Shown here piece after piece: positions 1 through 8,421 of a stretch of DNA of 64,000 bases. The DNA is taken from assembly GCF_016653635.2 (NCBI RefSeq), contig NZ_CP067420.1, positions 3,631,501 through 3,695,500 on the forward strand. Reading direction: 5' to 3'. The position numbers and the translations under genes are program-made. The DNA comes from Skermanella sp. TT6 (GTDB lineage: Bacteria; Pseudomonadota; Alphaproteobacteria; Azospirillales; Azospirillaceae). The notes beneath the pieces were generated by a model, which saw nothing but the letters and a program-made list of their open reading frames with translations, was not told the DNA's origin and did no database searches. Within the stretch, counting starts at the first letter, position 1. Each line of letters opens with the position of its first letter.

Positions 1-1224
1 CGCCATCTCCTTGGCGCGCTGGACAACCGGCGTGGTGCCGATCGCCAGGTCCGGCCGGAACTCCTTGAGGGCGGCCAGGTCGTGCTCCAGCGAGGCGCGG
101 TACTGGACCATGACGCCGCGGGTTTCCAGCCAGTCGCGGTCGGCTTCCGACCAGGGGGTGCGCGGACAGGCGGTCCCGACATAGCGGACGTCGGCGCCGC
201 TCTCGACCAGCAGGCGTGCGACCAGGAGTTCCGATCCCTCGTAGCCGGACAGCGTGATGCGTCCCCGGACGGGCGCGCGCTCGAACGCGCCGCGGATCGG
301 CGGCAGCGCCCTGTCCTTGGCGGCGTCCACCATGGCGCGGGGCACGGCGAAGGCCGAGCCGACCGCCTCCAGCCAGGCGGCGGTGCCCTCGTAGCCGACC
401 GGGGCGGAGCCCAGGACGGTGCGGCCCGCCGCCTCGAATTCGCGGATCGACGCGGTGTAGAACGGGTGGATCGCGGCCGCCGCCGGGCAGTCCAGGGCGG
501 CGTACAGCTCCCGCCACTCCCGCGTCGGCACGACCGGGCCGGCGGCGAGGCCCATGGGCTCCAGCATCATGCCGATGCCGACCGGGTCGGCGGGAAACAT
601 CTCGCCCAGCAGCGCCAGGGCCGGCCGCTCCGTCCTGCCGGCGCGGGGCGCCTGGACGGGTCCCTGCTCCGCCTCCCGCCGGGCGTAGGCCAGCATGGCG
701 CCGGCCAGCACGTCCTTGGCTTCCGCATGGGTCGGGACGCCGAAGCCCGGCACGTCGATGCCGATGATCCGGACGCCGTCGATCTCCTTCGGCAGCAGGC
801 GCAGGGGCACGCCCGACGCGGTCGGGACGCACAGGTTGATGATCACGACGGCGTCGTAGAGATCGGGATCGGCCAGCTTGAACACCGCCTCGCGGATGTC
901 CTCGAACAGCTTGCCGGTGACCAGCGTCTCGGAATTGAATGGCACGTAGCCGACCGTCCGGCGCGCCCCGTAGAAGTGCGAGGTGAAGGTCAGGCCGTAG
1001 ACGCAGCAGGCCGAGCCGGACAGAACCGTCGCCGTGCGCCGCATCCGCAGCCCGACGCGCAGCGACCCGAAGGCCGGGCACATGCTCTGCGGCTGGTCGT
1101 GCGGCCCCAGGGGATAGTCGGCGGCGTAGCGCTCGATGGTTTCGTTCATCCCGGCGGCGCGGGCGGCCTCGCGGAGCTCCGCCTTGCCGCCGTGGCAGCC
1201 GGCCTCGATCGGAGCGGCGGTCAT
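1..1224 (-). CDS. bchY: Chlorophyllide a reductase subunit BchY (partial, C-terminus beyond window)
   Basis: BchY is one half of the NifDK-like catalytic core of chlorophyllide a oxidoreductase; BchX passes it electrons to reduce ring B on the way to bacteriochlorophyll a. I translated it directly from the ATG at 1224. The first 408 residues are present and the C-terminus lies off the left edge. Cysteines at residues 49 (SMCPAFG), 73/74 (SACCVYG) and 132 (NLCVPT) are the probable Fe-S ligands. The gene follows bchX by 138 bp, an unusually wide gap for this operon that holds a long hairpin repeat. bchZ is expected next, outside the window. Confidence 0.93.
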   Translation of the reverse strand, partial: MTAAPIEAGCHGGKAELREAARAAGMNETIERYAADYPLGPHDQPQSMCPAFGSLRVGLRMRRTATVLSGSACCVYGLTFTSHFYGARRTVGYVPFNSETLVTGKLFEDIREAVFKLADPDLYDAVVIINLCVPTASGVPLRLLPKEIDGVRIIGIDVPGFGVPTHAEAKDVLAGAMLAYARREAEQGPVQAPRAGRTERPALALLGEMFPADPVGIGMMLEPMGLAAGPVVPTREWRELYAALDCPAAAAIHPFYTASIREFEAAGRTVLGSAPVGYEGTAAWLEAVGSAFAVPRAMVDAAKDRALPPIRGAFERAPVRGRITLSGYEGSELLVARLLVESGADVRYVGTACPRTPWSEADRDWLETRGVMVQYRASLEHDLAALKEFRPDLAIGTTPVVQRAKEMA

Positions 1225-1258
1225 GGTGCGGCATCCTTGAAGACTGTCGGCAGGGACC

Positions 1259-1344
1259 GGGAAACTGGGGTCAGACCACCATTTCCCACCCGGTCTTGCC
1301 GGTGGCGAAGTTCCAGGGAAATGGTGGTCTGACCCCAGTTTCCC
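1259..1344. repeat. Perfect 29-bp inverted repeat, 28-nt loop (copy 1)
   Basis: The arms at 1259-1287 and 1316-1344 are exact reverse complements (29/29), separated by 28 nt. Each arm contains GGGGTCAGACCACCATTTCC. A second copy at 8054-8139 has the same arm and loop lengths. This copy lies inside the bchX-bchY intergenic gap, so the transcript would carry a very stable hairpin 35 nt upstream of the bchY start codon. The layout resembles REP/MITE-type dispersed palindromes; the family assignment is inference. Confidence 0.9.
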
Positions 1345-1362
1345 TCGCAGGCGGGAGCGCTC

Positions 1363-2349
1363 CTAGACATCGTCGTAGATCACTTCGAGGGACGGCTTGG
1401 TGACCGCCGCGACGCCGCACATGTCCTCCAGGGTCGCCGGCTCCAGCACCACGTCGCGGCCGACCGCGTCGCCCTTGAACAGTCCCAGCAGGCCGTCCTG
1501 GGTCAGCGGCTTGGGCCATTCGGGCGGCGCCCAGGCGACGTTGCGGGCCAGTTCCTCGAACAAGGGTCCCCAGCGGTCGCCCGGTCGGCCGACGATCTGG
1601 TAGTTGGCGCTCTTGCGCCTGATGTCGTCGTCGGCCGGGATCGAGGCGAGCACCTGGATGCCGACCGCCTCGGCGAAGGCCCGGGCCTCGCCGGTGCCGT
1701 CGTCCTTGTTGATGACCATGCCGGCGACGCCGACATTGCCGCCCATCTTGCGGAAATACTCGACCGCCGAGCAGACATTGTTGGCGACGTAGAGCGACTG
1801 CAGGTCGTTGGAGCCGACGACGATCACCTTCTGGCACATGTCGCGGGCGATCGGCAGGCCGAAGCCGCCGCACACCACGTCGCCCAGGAAGTCCAGCAGG
1901 ACATAGTCGAAGCCCCAGTCGTGGAAGCCCAGCTTCTCCAGCAGCTCGAAGCCATGGATGATGCCCCGGCCGCCGCAGCCGCGCCCGACCTCCGGTCCCC
2001 CCAGTTCCATCGCGTAGACGCCGTCGCGCTTGAAGCAGACGTCGCCGACCTGGACCGGCTCGCCGCTCAGCTTCTTGCGGGTCGAGGTTTCCAGGATGGT
2101 CGGGCAGGCCCGGCCGCCGAACAGCAGCGAGGTGGTGTCGCTCTTGGGGTCGCAGCCGATCAGAAGGATCTTCTTGCCCTGCTGGGCGAACATGTAGGAC
2201 AGGTTCGCCAGGGTGAAGCTCTTGCCGATGCCGCCCTTGCCGTAGATCGCGATGATCTGCGTCTCCTTGGTGGGCGGCGCCGTCGGAACCGGGTCGGGCT
2301 CGATCGAGGCCTCGGCCCGCAGGCGTTCCATCAGGGTCGTCTCGGTCAT
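1363..2349 (-). CDS. bchX: Chlorophyllide a reductase iron protein BchX
   Basis: BchX is the NifH-like ATP-dependent reductase that donates electrons to BchYZ in bacteriochlorophyllide synthesis. The 328-residue product has a P-loop GKGGIGKS at residues 37-44 and the Cys motifs of the bridging [4Fe-4S] cluster ([12 protein letters not shown] and DVVCGGFG). I chose the ATG at 2349 because it overlaps the bchC stop in a TCATG arrangement and gives the family N-terminus; the frame stays open upstream through bchC, but that part is a shadow. It is co-transcribed with bchC upstream and bchY downstream. Confidence 0.95.
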   Translation of the reverse strand: MTETTLMERLRAEASIEPDPVPTAPPTKETQIIAIYGKGGIGKSFTLANLSYMFAQQGKKILLIGCDPKSDTTSLLFGGRACPTILETSTRKKLSGEPVQVGDVCFKRDGVYAMELGGPEVGRGCGGRGIIHGFELLEKLGFHDWGFDYVLLDFLGDVVCGGFGLPIARDMCQKVIVVGSNDLQSLYVANNVCSAVEYFRKMGGNVGVAGMVINKDDGTGEARAFAEAVGIQVLASIPADDDIRRKSANYQIVGRPGDRWGPLFEELARNVAWAPPEWPKPLTQDGLLGLFKGDAVGRDVVLEPATLEDMCGVAAVTKPSLEVIYDDV

Positions 2350-3281
2350 GAACGGCTTCTCCAATCCAGGATCATCTTCAGGCAGGCCGGATCGCCGAAG
2401 GCCGTCCGGTAGGCCTCCCCGGCCCGGCCCGCGTCCAGGCGGTGGGTGATCAGGCCGTCGAGCGAAAGCCGCCCGGTTTCGACCAGGTCCCTGACCTCCG
2501 GCAGGTCCGGCGGGGTCCATTCGGCGGCGATCCGGATGCGGGCCTCGCGCATGAAGGCGGGCGGAAAGGCGAAGGACAGCGGGGCGGCGTAGAAGCCGGC
2601 CAGGGTGACCTCGCCGCCGCGGGCCAGCCGTCCGATCAGGGCGTCGAGCAATGCACCGTCGCCGCTGACGTCGTAGACCGCTCGGTAGTCGTGGCGCGGG
2701 TCCTCCTCCGGATGGATCACCCGGTATCCCTCGGCGCCGGCGCAGCGGACCGGGTTGCGCTCCCACACGGTCGGCGGCTCGCCGCCGTTCGCCACGGCAA
2801 GGCGGGCCAGCAGCCGGCCGAGCACGCCGTGGCCGACGATCAGGTCGGGCAGCCGGCCGTCGGCGAGGGCATGGTGGGCGGTGGCGGCCAGCGCCAGCAG
2901 GACGGCCCGGTCGCCTAGCGTCTCGTCCACCGGCAGGACCCGGTCTCCCGCCGCGACCAGCCGCGCCGCGGCGCCGCCGAACAGCCCGCGGACCGGCCCG
3001 AAGCAGCGGGCGCCCGGCACGAACACCAACTCGCCCTCCCGCCGGCCGGAGGCGGCGCCCGCCCGGACGACGCGGCCCACGGGCTCGTATCCGGGAACCA
3101 GCGGGTAGCCCAGGCCTGGGAAGGCCGGCATGCGGCCCAGCCAGAGCAGGCGTTCCGTGCCCGTGCTGATGCCGCTCCACTGGACGTCCACGACCACGTC
3201 GCAGGCTTCGGGCGGCGAGAGGTCGAGCCTCCGCAGAGCGAGCCGTTCCGGCTCCTCGATCACGACTGCTAGCGTTTCCAT
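2346..3281 (-). CDS. bchC: Bacteriochlorophyllide a dehydrogenase BchC
   Basis: BchC oxidises the 3-hydroxyethyl group of 3-hydroxyethyl-bacteriochlorophyllide to the 3-acetyl group. The 311-residue product is a medium-chain dehydrogenase-like protein. It has the N-terminal GroES-like segment ([17 protein letters not shown], then [13 protein letters not shown]) and a Rossmann-like part around residues 130-160. The ATG at 3281 gives [15 protein letters not shown], typical of BchC; an in-frame extension to 3326 is unlikely. Its stop overlaps the bchX start by 4 bp. A PpsR-type palindrome lies 54 bp upstream, in the 97-bp gap after crtF. Confidence 0.93.
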   Translation of the reverse strand: METLAVVIEEPERLALRRLDLSPPEACDVVVDVQWSGISTGTERLLWLGRMPAFPGLGYPLVPGYEPVGRVVRAGAASGRREGELVFVPGARCFGPVRGLFGGAAARLVAAGDRVLPVDETLGDRAVLLALAATAHHALADGRLPDLIVGHGVLGRLLARLAVANGGEPPTVWERNPVRCAGAEGYRVIHPEEDPRHDYRAVYDVSGDGALLDALIGRLARGGEVTLAGFYAAPLSFAFPPAFMREARIRIAAEWTPPDLPEVRDLVETGRLSLDGLITHRLDAGRAGEAYRTAFGDPACLKMILDWRSRS

Positions 3282-3334
3282 CCCGGTCCCCGGCAAAGGG
3301 CATCGTTGCGGCACGCTGGGTGCCATTGGTTAAT

Positions 3335-3366
3335 TGTCAGTTTATCTTGACAGTATAGAACGTCAA
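3335..3366 (-). promoter_or_regulatory. PpsR/CrtJ-type operator and sigma-70-like promoter of bchC
   Basis: TGT-N12-ACA is exact at 3335-3352. Read on the minus strand, TTGACG (3366-3361) and TAAACT (3344-3339) are spaced 16 bp like -35 and -10 boxes, so the palindrome would cover the -10 element and much of the spacer. This is the known geometry for repression by PpsR/CrtJ under oxygen. The palindrome is seen; the regulator is inferred from the family. Confidence 0.7.
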
Positions 3367-3378
3367 TAAAAACTTACG

Positions 3379-4599
3379 TCAATCCTGCGGACGGGCAGTA
3401 ATGACGCCGGTCAGCAGCGGCATCGCCGTCGCATGCCTTTGGACGCCGCCGAACCCGGCGCGGCGCAGCAGGGCGGTGATCTCGCCCGCGGTCCGGGCAT
3501 GCCCCCGGCCCATGGCGAGCAGGTAGAAGCCGAAATAGGCGTCGCCGACCGGCTCGGCCCCGGCGACCTCCGCCATGGGTTCCGCGATCAGCAGGGTGCC
3601 GTCGGGGCCGAGCGCCTGCCGGGCCGCCCGAAGGATCGCCAGCGCCCCGGCGTCGTCATGGTCGTGGAGCACCCGGACCAGCGAGAGCACGTCCGCTCCC
3701 GACGGAAGGGGATCGGACAGGAAGTCGCCGCCCACCGCGGATGCCCGCAGGTCGAGTCCGTCGGAGCGGAACCGCTCCCTCGCCCGCTGCGCCACGGCCG
3801 GCAGATCGAACAGGACGGCCTGCAGCTTGGGGAACCGGGATGCCGCGGCGCTCACGAAGGCACCCTCGCCGCCGCCCACATCCATCAGGCAGCGGTGACG
3901 GTCCAGGGGATAGGCCGCGAGCACTTCCTCCGCGATCAAAGGCTGCGAGGCGGCCATCAGGGCGCTGTAGGCCGCCACCTGGGGTCCGGTCAGGTCGGCC
4001 GGCCGCTCGGCCCCGGCATAGGGCCAATAACCGGACAGCTCCGTCCGGCGGCACTCGCCGCGCAGCAGCGCGACCGGATCCCGCAGGTCGTCGTAGAGCA
4101 TCGCATGGTGCTCCACCATGGCGGTCAGGCCGGGATTGCCGACCAGCGCCGAGCCCAGCGGGCCGAGGCCGAAACGGTCCTCGCCGCGCCGGGCCAGCAG
4201 GCGGAGCGAGACCGCGGCGCGCAGCAGCCGCTCCGCCGCCTCGTCCTCCATGCCCAGCCGGCGCGAGACCTCGTGCGCGGTCATCGACCGCTGCGCCAGG
4301 ATGTCGAACAGGCGGAGCCGGACGCAGGCCAGCAGCACCTGGGAATAGACGAAGCCGGCGCACAGGTCGAACAGGTCCCGGCTGCGCCGGCGGGCGATCG
4401 GGCGGGTCAGCGGAAAGGCCGCGGCCCAGTGGCGGAAGCGGGGGCTGGCCATCAGCCGGTCGCGCGCCGACCACAGCCGATCCATCCAGACGTCGACGCG
4501 GGGCAAGCCCCAGCCGATCTGGGCCAGGCCGACCCGCGGCGTACAGACCTGCGAAAGCCGGCGGGCGTGGCCGGCGTGATGCATGTCGCTCTGGCTCAT
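3379..4599 (-). CDS. crtF: Demethylspheroidene/hydroxyneurosporene O-methyltransferase CrtF
   Basis: CrtF methylates the C1 hydroxyl group of acyclic carotenoids with S-adenosylmethionine in the spheroidene/spirilloxanthin pathway. The 406-residue product has an N-terminal winged-helix dimerisation region (about residues 90-170) and a class I methyltransferase fold with the SAM motif LMDVGGGEGAFVSAA, followed by VRVLHDHDD and LLIAEPMAE. The ATG at 4599 overlaps the crtE stop by 4 bp, which fixes the start. It sits between crtE and bchC in the crtEF-bchCXY superoperon. Confidence 0.92.
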   Translation of the reverse strand: MSQSDMHHAGHARRLSQVCTPRVGLAQIGWGLPRVDVWMDRLWSARDRLMASPRFRHWAAAFPLTRPIARRRSRDLFDLCAGFVYSQVLLACVRLRLFDILAQRSMTAHEVSRRLGMEDEAAERLLRAAVSLRLLARRGEDRFGLGPLGSALVGNPGLTAMVEHHAMLYDDLRDPVALLRGECRRTELSGYWPYAGAERPADLTGPQVAAYSALMAASQPLIAEEVLAAYPLDRHRCLMDVGGGEGAFVSAAASRFPKLQAVLFDLPAVAQRARERFRSDGLDLRASAVGGDFLSDPLPSGADVLSLVRVLHDHDDAGALAILRAARQALGPDGTLLIAEPMAEVAGAEPVGDAYFGFYLLAMGRGHARTAGEITALLRRAGFGGVQRHATAMPLLTGVITARPQD

Positions 4600-5465
4600 G
4601 CTGCAACCCTCACCAGTTCCTTGGGCAGGAAGCGCTGGGCCTCCAGACGGATCAGCGCCCGAAGCTCGGCGGCGCCGGGACAGCGCGGGATCGACTCGGC
4701 GGCCTCCCCGATCAGCAGGTCGAGGCGGTCGAGGGCGCCGTCGATGCCCAGTTCGCGCGCGGCGCTCATCCGGCCGAGGGCGGCGTCGCGCCCGACCGGC
4801 TTGCCCAGCTCGTCGGGATCGCCGGCGACATCGCGGATATCGTCCGCGACCTGGAACGCCTCGCCGATCTTCTCGCCGAGGCAGCGCCAGGGCGCCGACT
4901 CGACGCCCGCCGCCGCCGCGCCGCCGACCGTCGCCGCAGCAAACAGCGCGCCGGTCTTGGCCCTGTGGTAGCGGGCGAGGTCGACCCGCGGCTCGCTCTC
5001 CCACGCCTGCCCCGCCACGATGCCGAACGGCATGCCGACCGAGCGGCCGACGCAGAGCAGCAGCGTCGCCAGCCGCTCGGGACAGGCCGCGGCGTGGCGC
5101 GCCAGCGTCTCGAACGCCAGCACGATCAGGGCGTCGCCGGCCAGCACCGCCAGGGGTTCGCCGAAGGCGCGGTGGACGGAAGGCTTGCCGCGCCGGACCG
5201 GCGCGTCGTCGAAGCAGGGCAGGTCGTCATGGACCAGCGACGCGCAGTGCAGAAGCTCGATCGAGGCCGCGGTCGCCGCGGCGGCCGAGAAGTCCTCCGC
5301 CCCGCAGGCCCGGGCCACCGCCAGGCACAGCCGGGGCCTGATCCGGGCGCCGCCGGGAAAGACGGCGTGCCGCATCGCCGCCGCCAGCCCGGGCGGGGCG
5401 CCCGCCCCTTCCGCCTCGCTCAAGGCTCCGTCCAGGGTCTGCTCGATCCGCATGACGACATCCAT
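4596..5465 (-). CDS. crtE: Geranylgeranyl diphosphate synthase CrtE
   Basis: CrtE condenses IPP with allylic diphosphates to make geranylgeranyl diphosphate, the shared precursor for carotenoids and the bacteriochlorophyll tail. The 289-residue product carries both aspartate-rich motifs of trans-prenyltransferases: DDLPCFDD in the first half and DDIRD in the second. I chose the ATG at 5465 because GGGAGG lies just upstream and the protein then begins MDVVMRIEQ; a longer frame to 5534 would run through the operator. It is the first gene of the minus-strand superoperon and diverges from crtD. Confidence 0.93.
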   Translation of the reverse strand: MDVVMRIEQTLDGALSEAEGAGAPPGLAAAMRHAVFPGGARIRPRLCLAVARACGAEDFSAAAATAASIELLHCASLVHDDLPCFDDAPVRRGKPSVHRAFGEPLAVLAGDALIVLAFETLARHAAACPERLATLLLCVGRSVGMPFGIVAGQAWESEPRVDLARYHRAKTGALFAAATVGGAAAAGVESAPWRCLGEKIGEAFQVADDIRDVAGDPDELGKPVGRDAALGRMSAARELGIDGALDRLDLLIGEAAESIPRCPGAAELRALIRLEAQRFLPKELVRVAA

Positions 5466-5502
5466 GGGCAACCTCCCGCCGCGCCTCGTTGTAATGGTAG
5501 AT

Positions 5503-5533
5503 TGTCGCGCGTTACTGTCATATATTGTTGACA
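5503..5533. promoter_or_regulatory. Tandem PpsR/CrtJ-type operators between crtE and crtD
   Basis: An exact TGT-N12-ACA lies at 5516-5533. A one-mismatch copy (TGT-N12-TCA) lies at 5503-5520 and overlaps it. Both are in the 125-bp divergent gap between the crtE start (5465) and the crtD start (5591), well placed to control both directions. Binding of PpsR/CrtJ is inferred from the known motif. Confidence 0.68.
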
Positions 5534-5590
5534 CGAGCAGTAGTCAGGTTCAACGACATTCTTCACGCCAACCAGGAGGGATCGGGGACA

Positions 5591-7147
5591 TTGTTCGGGA
5601 ACCGCATCATCGTGGTCGGCGCGGGCGTCGGCGGCCTGACCGCAGCCCTGACGCTGGCGAGCCGGGGCATGGACGTGACGGTCCTGGAAAAGGCGGACCA
5701 TCCCGGCGGCAAGATGCGGGAAGTCGCGGTCGGCGGCACCCGCCTGGACGCGGGTCCGACGGTCTTCACCCTGCCCCGCATCTTCGAGGAGATCTTCGCC
5801 GACGCCGGTGACGACCTGCATCGGCACGTCACGCTGAAGCCGGCGGAGATCCTGGCGCGGCATGCCTGGACCGACGGTTCGCGGCTGGACCTGTTCGCCG
5901 ATCCGGAACGGTCGGCCGACGCGATCCGCGCCTTCGCCGGCCGGCGCGAGGCCGAAGGTTTCCGCCGCTTCCAGGCCGAGGCCCGGCGCACCTGGCGCAC
6001 GCTCCAGGACTCCTTCGTCCGCAGCGCGGAGCCCAGCGTGAAGGGCCTCGTGGGATCGGCAGGATTGCGGGGCCTGGGCGACCTCTGGCGCATCCGGCCG
6101 TTCGACACCCTGTGGAAGGCGCTGGGCGACTATTTCCACGATCCGCGCCTGCGCCAACTGTTCGGCCGCTACGCGACATATTGCGGCTCCTCCCCTTTCC
6201 TGGCACCCGCCACCCTGATGCTGGTGGCCCATGTGGAGCAGGAGGGGGTCTGGCTGGTCGAAGGCGGCATGGCCCGCCTTGCCGAAGCCCTCGCGCGCCT
6301 CGCCGGGCGGCACGGCGCCGTCTTCCGCCATGGCGCCGAGGTCAGGAGGATCGACGCGGCCGGCGGCCGGGCTTCCGGCGTCACGCTCGCCACGGGCGAG
6401 CGCATCGAGGCGGATGCCATCGTCGTCAACGCCGATTCGGGCGCGCTGTCCGGCGGGCTGCTGGGGCCGGCCGCCGTTCGGGCCGTCCCGCCCGCCCATG
6501 CGGCGCAGCGGTCGCTATCGGCCGTGACCTGGAGCCTCCTCGCGGAAGCCGCGGACTTCCCGCTGGCGCGGCACACGGTCTTCTTCTCCGACGACTACGC
6601 CGCCGAATTCGACGACATCTTCGGCCGCTCCCGCCTGCCCCGGTCGCCCACCGTCTATGTCTGCGCCCAGGACCGGGATGCCGGAACCGGCGCCCCGCCC
6701 GGCCGCCCCGAGCGCCTGTTCTGCCTGGTCAACGCCCCGCCGACCGGCGACATCCACCCCTTCGACCCGACGGAGATCGAGCAATGCGCGAACAGCACAT
6801 TCGGCATCCTGGAACGCTGCGGCCTGCGCCTCCGGACGACGCCGGAGCATACCGTGGTGACGACGCCCCGGGATTGGGAGCGGCTGTTCCCGGCGACGGG
6901 GGGAGCCCTCTACGGCCCGGCGTCGCACGGCTGGAAGGCCTCGTTCAGCCGCCCGACGGCGCGCAGCCGCATGCCCGGCCTCTACCTGGCGGGCGGCAGC
7001 ATCCATCCGGGGCCGGGGGTGCCGATGGTGGCCCTGTCGGGTCGGATGGCGGCGCTGGCGGTGCTGCGCGACCTGGGTTCGCGACGCTCCGCTTCGACCG
7101 TCCGGTCACCCGCGACGGCTATGCCTGGTGGTACGTCGACGCGCTGA
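5591..7147 (+). CDS. crtD: Methoxyneurosporene/hydroxyneurosporene dehydrogenase CrtD
   Basis: CrtD is an FAD-type carotenoid 3,4-desaturase acting on hydroxylated or methoxylated neurosporene and lycopene. The 518-residue product has the N-terminal dinucleotide-binding motif (IVVGAGVGGLTAAL, then VLEKADHPGGKM) and the C-terminal LYLAGGSIHPGPGVPM box of the phytoene desaturase family. I chose the TTG at 5591 because AGGAGGG lies 10 nt upstream; an earlier TTG at 5525 lies inside the operator. The last roughly 22 residues, after AVLRDL, look unlike the family and overlap crtC. A stop codon may have been lost at the junction (see crtC). Confidence 0.88.
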   Translation: MFGNRIIVVGAGVGGLTAALTLASRGMDVTVLEKADHPGGKMREVAVGGTRLDAGPTVFTLPRIFEEIFADAGDDLHRHVTLKPAEILARHAWTDGSRLDLFADPERSADAIRAFAGRREAEGFRRFQAEARRTWRTLQDSFVRSAEPSVKGLVGSAGLRGLGDLWRIRPFDTLWKALGDYFHDPRLRQLFGRYATYCGSSPFLAPATLMLVAHVEQEGVWLVEGGMARLAEALARLAGRHGAVFRHGAEVRRIDAAGGRASGVTLATGERIEADAIVVNADSGALSGGLLGPAAVRAVPPAHAAQRSLSAVTWSLLAEAADFPLARHTVFFSDDYAAEFDDIFGRSRLPRSPTVYVCAQDRDAGTGAPPGRPERLFCLVNAPPTGDIHPFDPTEIEQCANSTFGILERCGLRLRTTPEHTVVTTPRDWERLFPATGGALYGPASHGWKASFSRPTARSRMPGLYLAGGSIHPGPGVPMVALSGRMAALAVLRDLGSRRSASTVRSPATAMPGGTSTR

Positions 7148-8013
7148 GCGACGACGGCAAGCACGGCCTGACGGTGATCGCCTTCATCGGCAGCGTGTTC
7201 TCGCCCTACTACGCCCTGGCGCGCCGCTTCGGCCGGGGTGATCCGCTGAACCATTGCTCGGTCAACGTCGTGCTGACGGGAGCGGGCGGCAACCGCTGGT
7301 GCATGACCGAGCGGGGCCGCAACCGGCTGGATCGCGACCAGCGCTCGCTCTCGATCGGGCCGAGTTCGCTGGACTGGGACGGGACGGCGCTGACGATCCG
7401 CATAGACGAGACCACCATGCCGGTGCCCAGCCGGGTCAGCGGGACCATCCGCGTCCACGCCCATGCCTTGACGGAGCGTTCCTTCACCCTGGACGCCGCC
7501 GGCCGGCACCGCTGGTGGCCGATCTCCCCCCGCTCCCGGGTGGAGGTGGAGCTGGACCGGCCCGGCCTGCGCTGGCGCGGTACCGGCTACTTCGACACCA
7601 ACGCGGGCGACGAGGCGCTGGAGGACGCCTTCAGCCAATGGGACTGGTGCCGGGCCGACCTGGGGAACGGAGCCGCCATCCTCTACAACGTGGACCGCCG
7701 CGCCGCGCCGCCGCTGGCGCTGTCCCTGCGGATCGCTCCCGACGGCGCCGTGGAGATGGGCGACCCGCTGCCGCCGGCCCGGCTCCCGCCGACGACGTGG
7801 TGGCGCATTCCCCGCGCTACCCGCGCCGACCCGGACCACAGGGTGACGGTCCGGGAAACCCTGGTGGACGCGCCGTTCTATGCCCGCTCGGTCCTGGAGA
7901 CCAGCATCGGGTCCCGGCCGGCGACGGCGGTCCACGAGAGCCTGTCGCTCGACCGGTTCCGGATGCCGTGGGTCCAGGCGCTGCTGCCCTTCCGGATGCC
8001 GCGCCGGCCCTGA
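7081..8013 (+). CDS. crtC: Hydroxyneurosporene synthase (carotenoid 1,2-hydratase) CrtC, no canonical start
   Basis: CrtC adds water across the C1-C2 double bond of neurosporene or lycopene. Homology begins at RFDRPV and runs through GYAWWYVDALSDDGKHG and IAFIGSVFSPYY to the end, so about 310 residues are recognisable. I find no ATG, GTG or TTG in this frame near that N-terminus. The nearest are a TTG at 6874, deep inside crtD, and a GTG at 7174 that would drop about 30 conserved residues and leave 279. Inserting ATG after base 7083 would create an ATGA overlap ending crtD and starting crtC, like the other junctions in this cluster. The gene is either impaired by a 3-bp deletion, started at GTG 7174, or affected by a sequence error. 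Confidence 0.8.
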   Translation, partial: ATLRFDRPVTRDGYAWWYVDALSDDGKHGLTVIAFIGSVFSPYYALARRFGRGDPLNHCSVNVVLTGAGGNRWCMTERGRNRLDRDQRSLSIGPSSLDWDGTALTIRIDETTMPVPSRVSGTIRVHAHALTERSFTLDAAGRHRWWPISPRSRVEVELDRPGLRWRGTGYFDTNAGDEALEDAFSQWDWCRADLGNGAAILYNVDRRAAPPLALSLRIAPDGAVEMGDPLPPARLPPTTWWRIPRATRADPDHRVTVRETLVDAPFYARSVLETSIGSRPATAVHESLSLDRFRMPWVQALLPFRMPRRP

Positions 8014-8053
8014 CGCTTGATGAGCCTTGAGTACCGACCGTCGGCGCCGACTA

Positions 8054-8139
8054 GGGATACCGGGGTCAGACCACCATTTCCCTTGGGGGGTTGAGACTCC
8101 GGAGAGCTTTGGGAAATGGTGGTCTGACCCCGGTATCCC
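8054..8139. repeat. Perfect 29-bp inverted repeat, 28-nt loop (copy 2)
   Basis: The arms at 8054-8082 and 8111-8139 are exact reverse complements with a 28-nt loop. Compared with the copy at 1259-1344 the arms differ at two positions (GGGATACCGG against GGGAAACTGG), and both arms changed together so pairing is kept. The loops are unrelated. It lies between the convergent ends of crtC and a 57-codon gene, where it could act as a bidirectional transcription barrier. Confidence 0.9.
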
Positions 8140-8168
8140 GGCTCCGGATGCCGCGCCGCCCGTGAGGC

Positions 8169-8342
8169 TCAGGGGCGCCGATCCTCGCCCGGCATGCGGA
8201 CATTGCTGCCGGGTCCGTCCTCGCCCAGTTTCTGCTGCTTTCGTTTGGTCCTAACGAACTGATAAACCACGACTATAAGAACAATGACCAATGTCATGCC
8301 GGCGAGGGCCCAGATCAGGCCGCCATCGCTGCCGTCTTCCAT
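8169..8342 (-). CDS. Small single-pass membrane protein, 57 aa
   Basis: I do not recognise this product. It starts MEDGSDGGL, has one hydrophobic helix (about residues 8-27, WALAGMTLVIVLIVVVYQF), then a basic stretch RTKRKQQK and a polar tail, which predicts the tail in the cytoplasm. GAGGAG lies 8 nt upstream of the ATG at 8342, so this start is preferred over an in-frame extension to 8435. It follows another tiny membrane protein gene and crtB on the same strand, and may be read from the crtI-crtB transcript. Confidence 0.65.
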   Translation of the reverse strand: MEDGSDGGLIWALAGMTLVIVLIVVVYQFVRTKRKQQKLGEDGPGSNVRMPGEDRRP

Positions 8343-8421
8343 TTCCCATCTCCTCAGGTTTGTCTGAATGGCAATGGCCTGGAAACCGAAGGCACGGTTG
8401 GTTGGTTCCGAGTCCTTAGGC

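Noticed and set aside
1259-1344. Rho-independent terminator for bchX
   Set aside because: The stem is far longer than needed, there is no T-run, the same structure recurs at 8054-8139, and bchY downstream must still be transcribed; a dispersed repeat fits better.
5525-5590. Earlier TTG start for crtD at 5525
   Set aside because: It lies within the PpsR-type operator and has no Shine-Dalgarno sequence, while TTG 5591 has AGGAGGG at a suitable distance.
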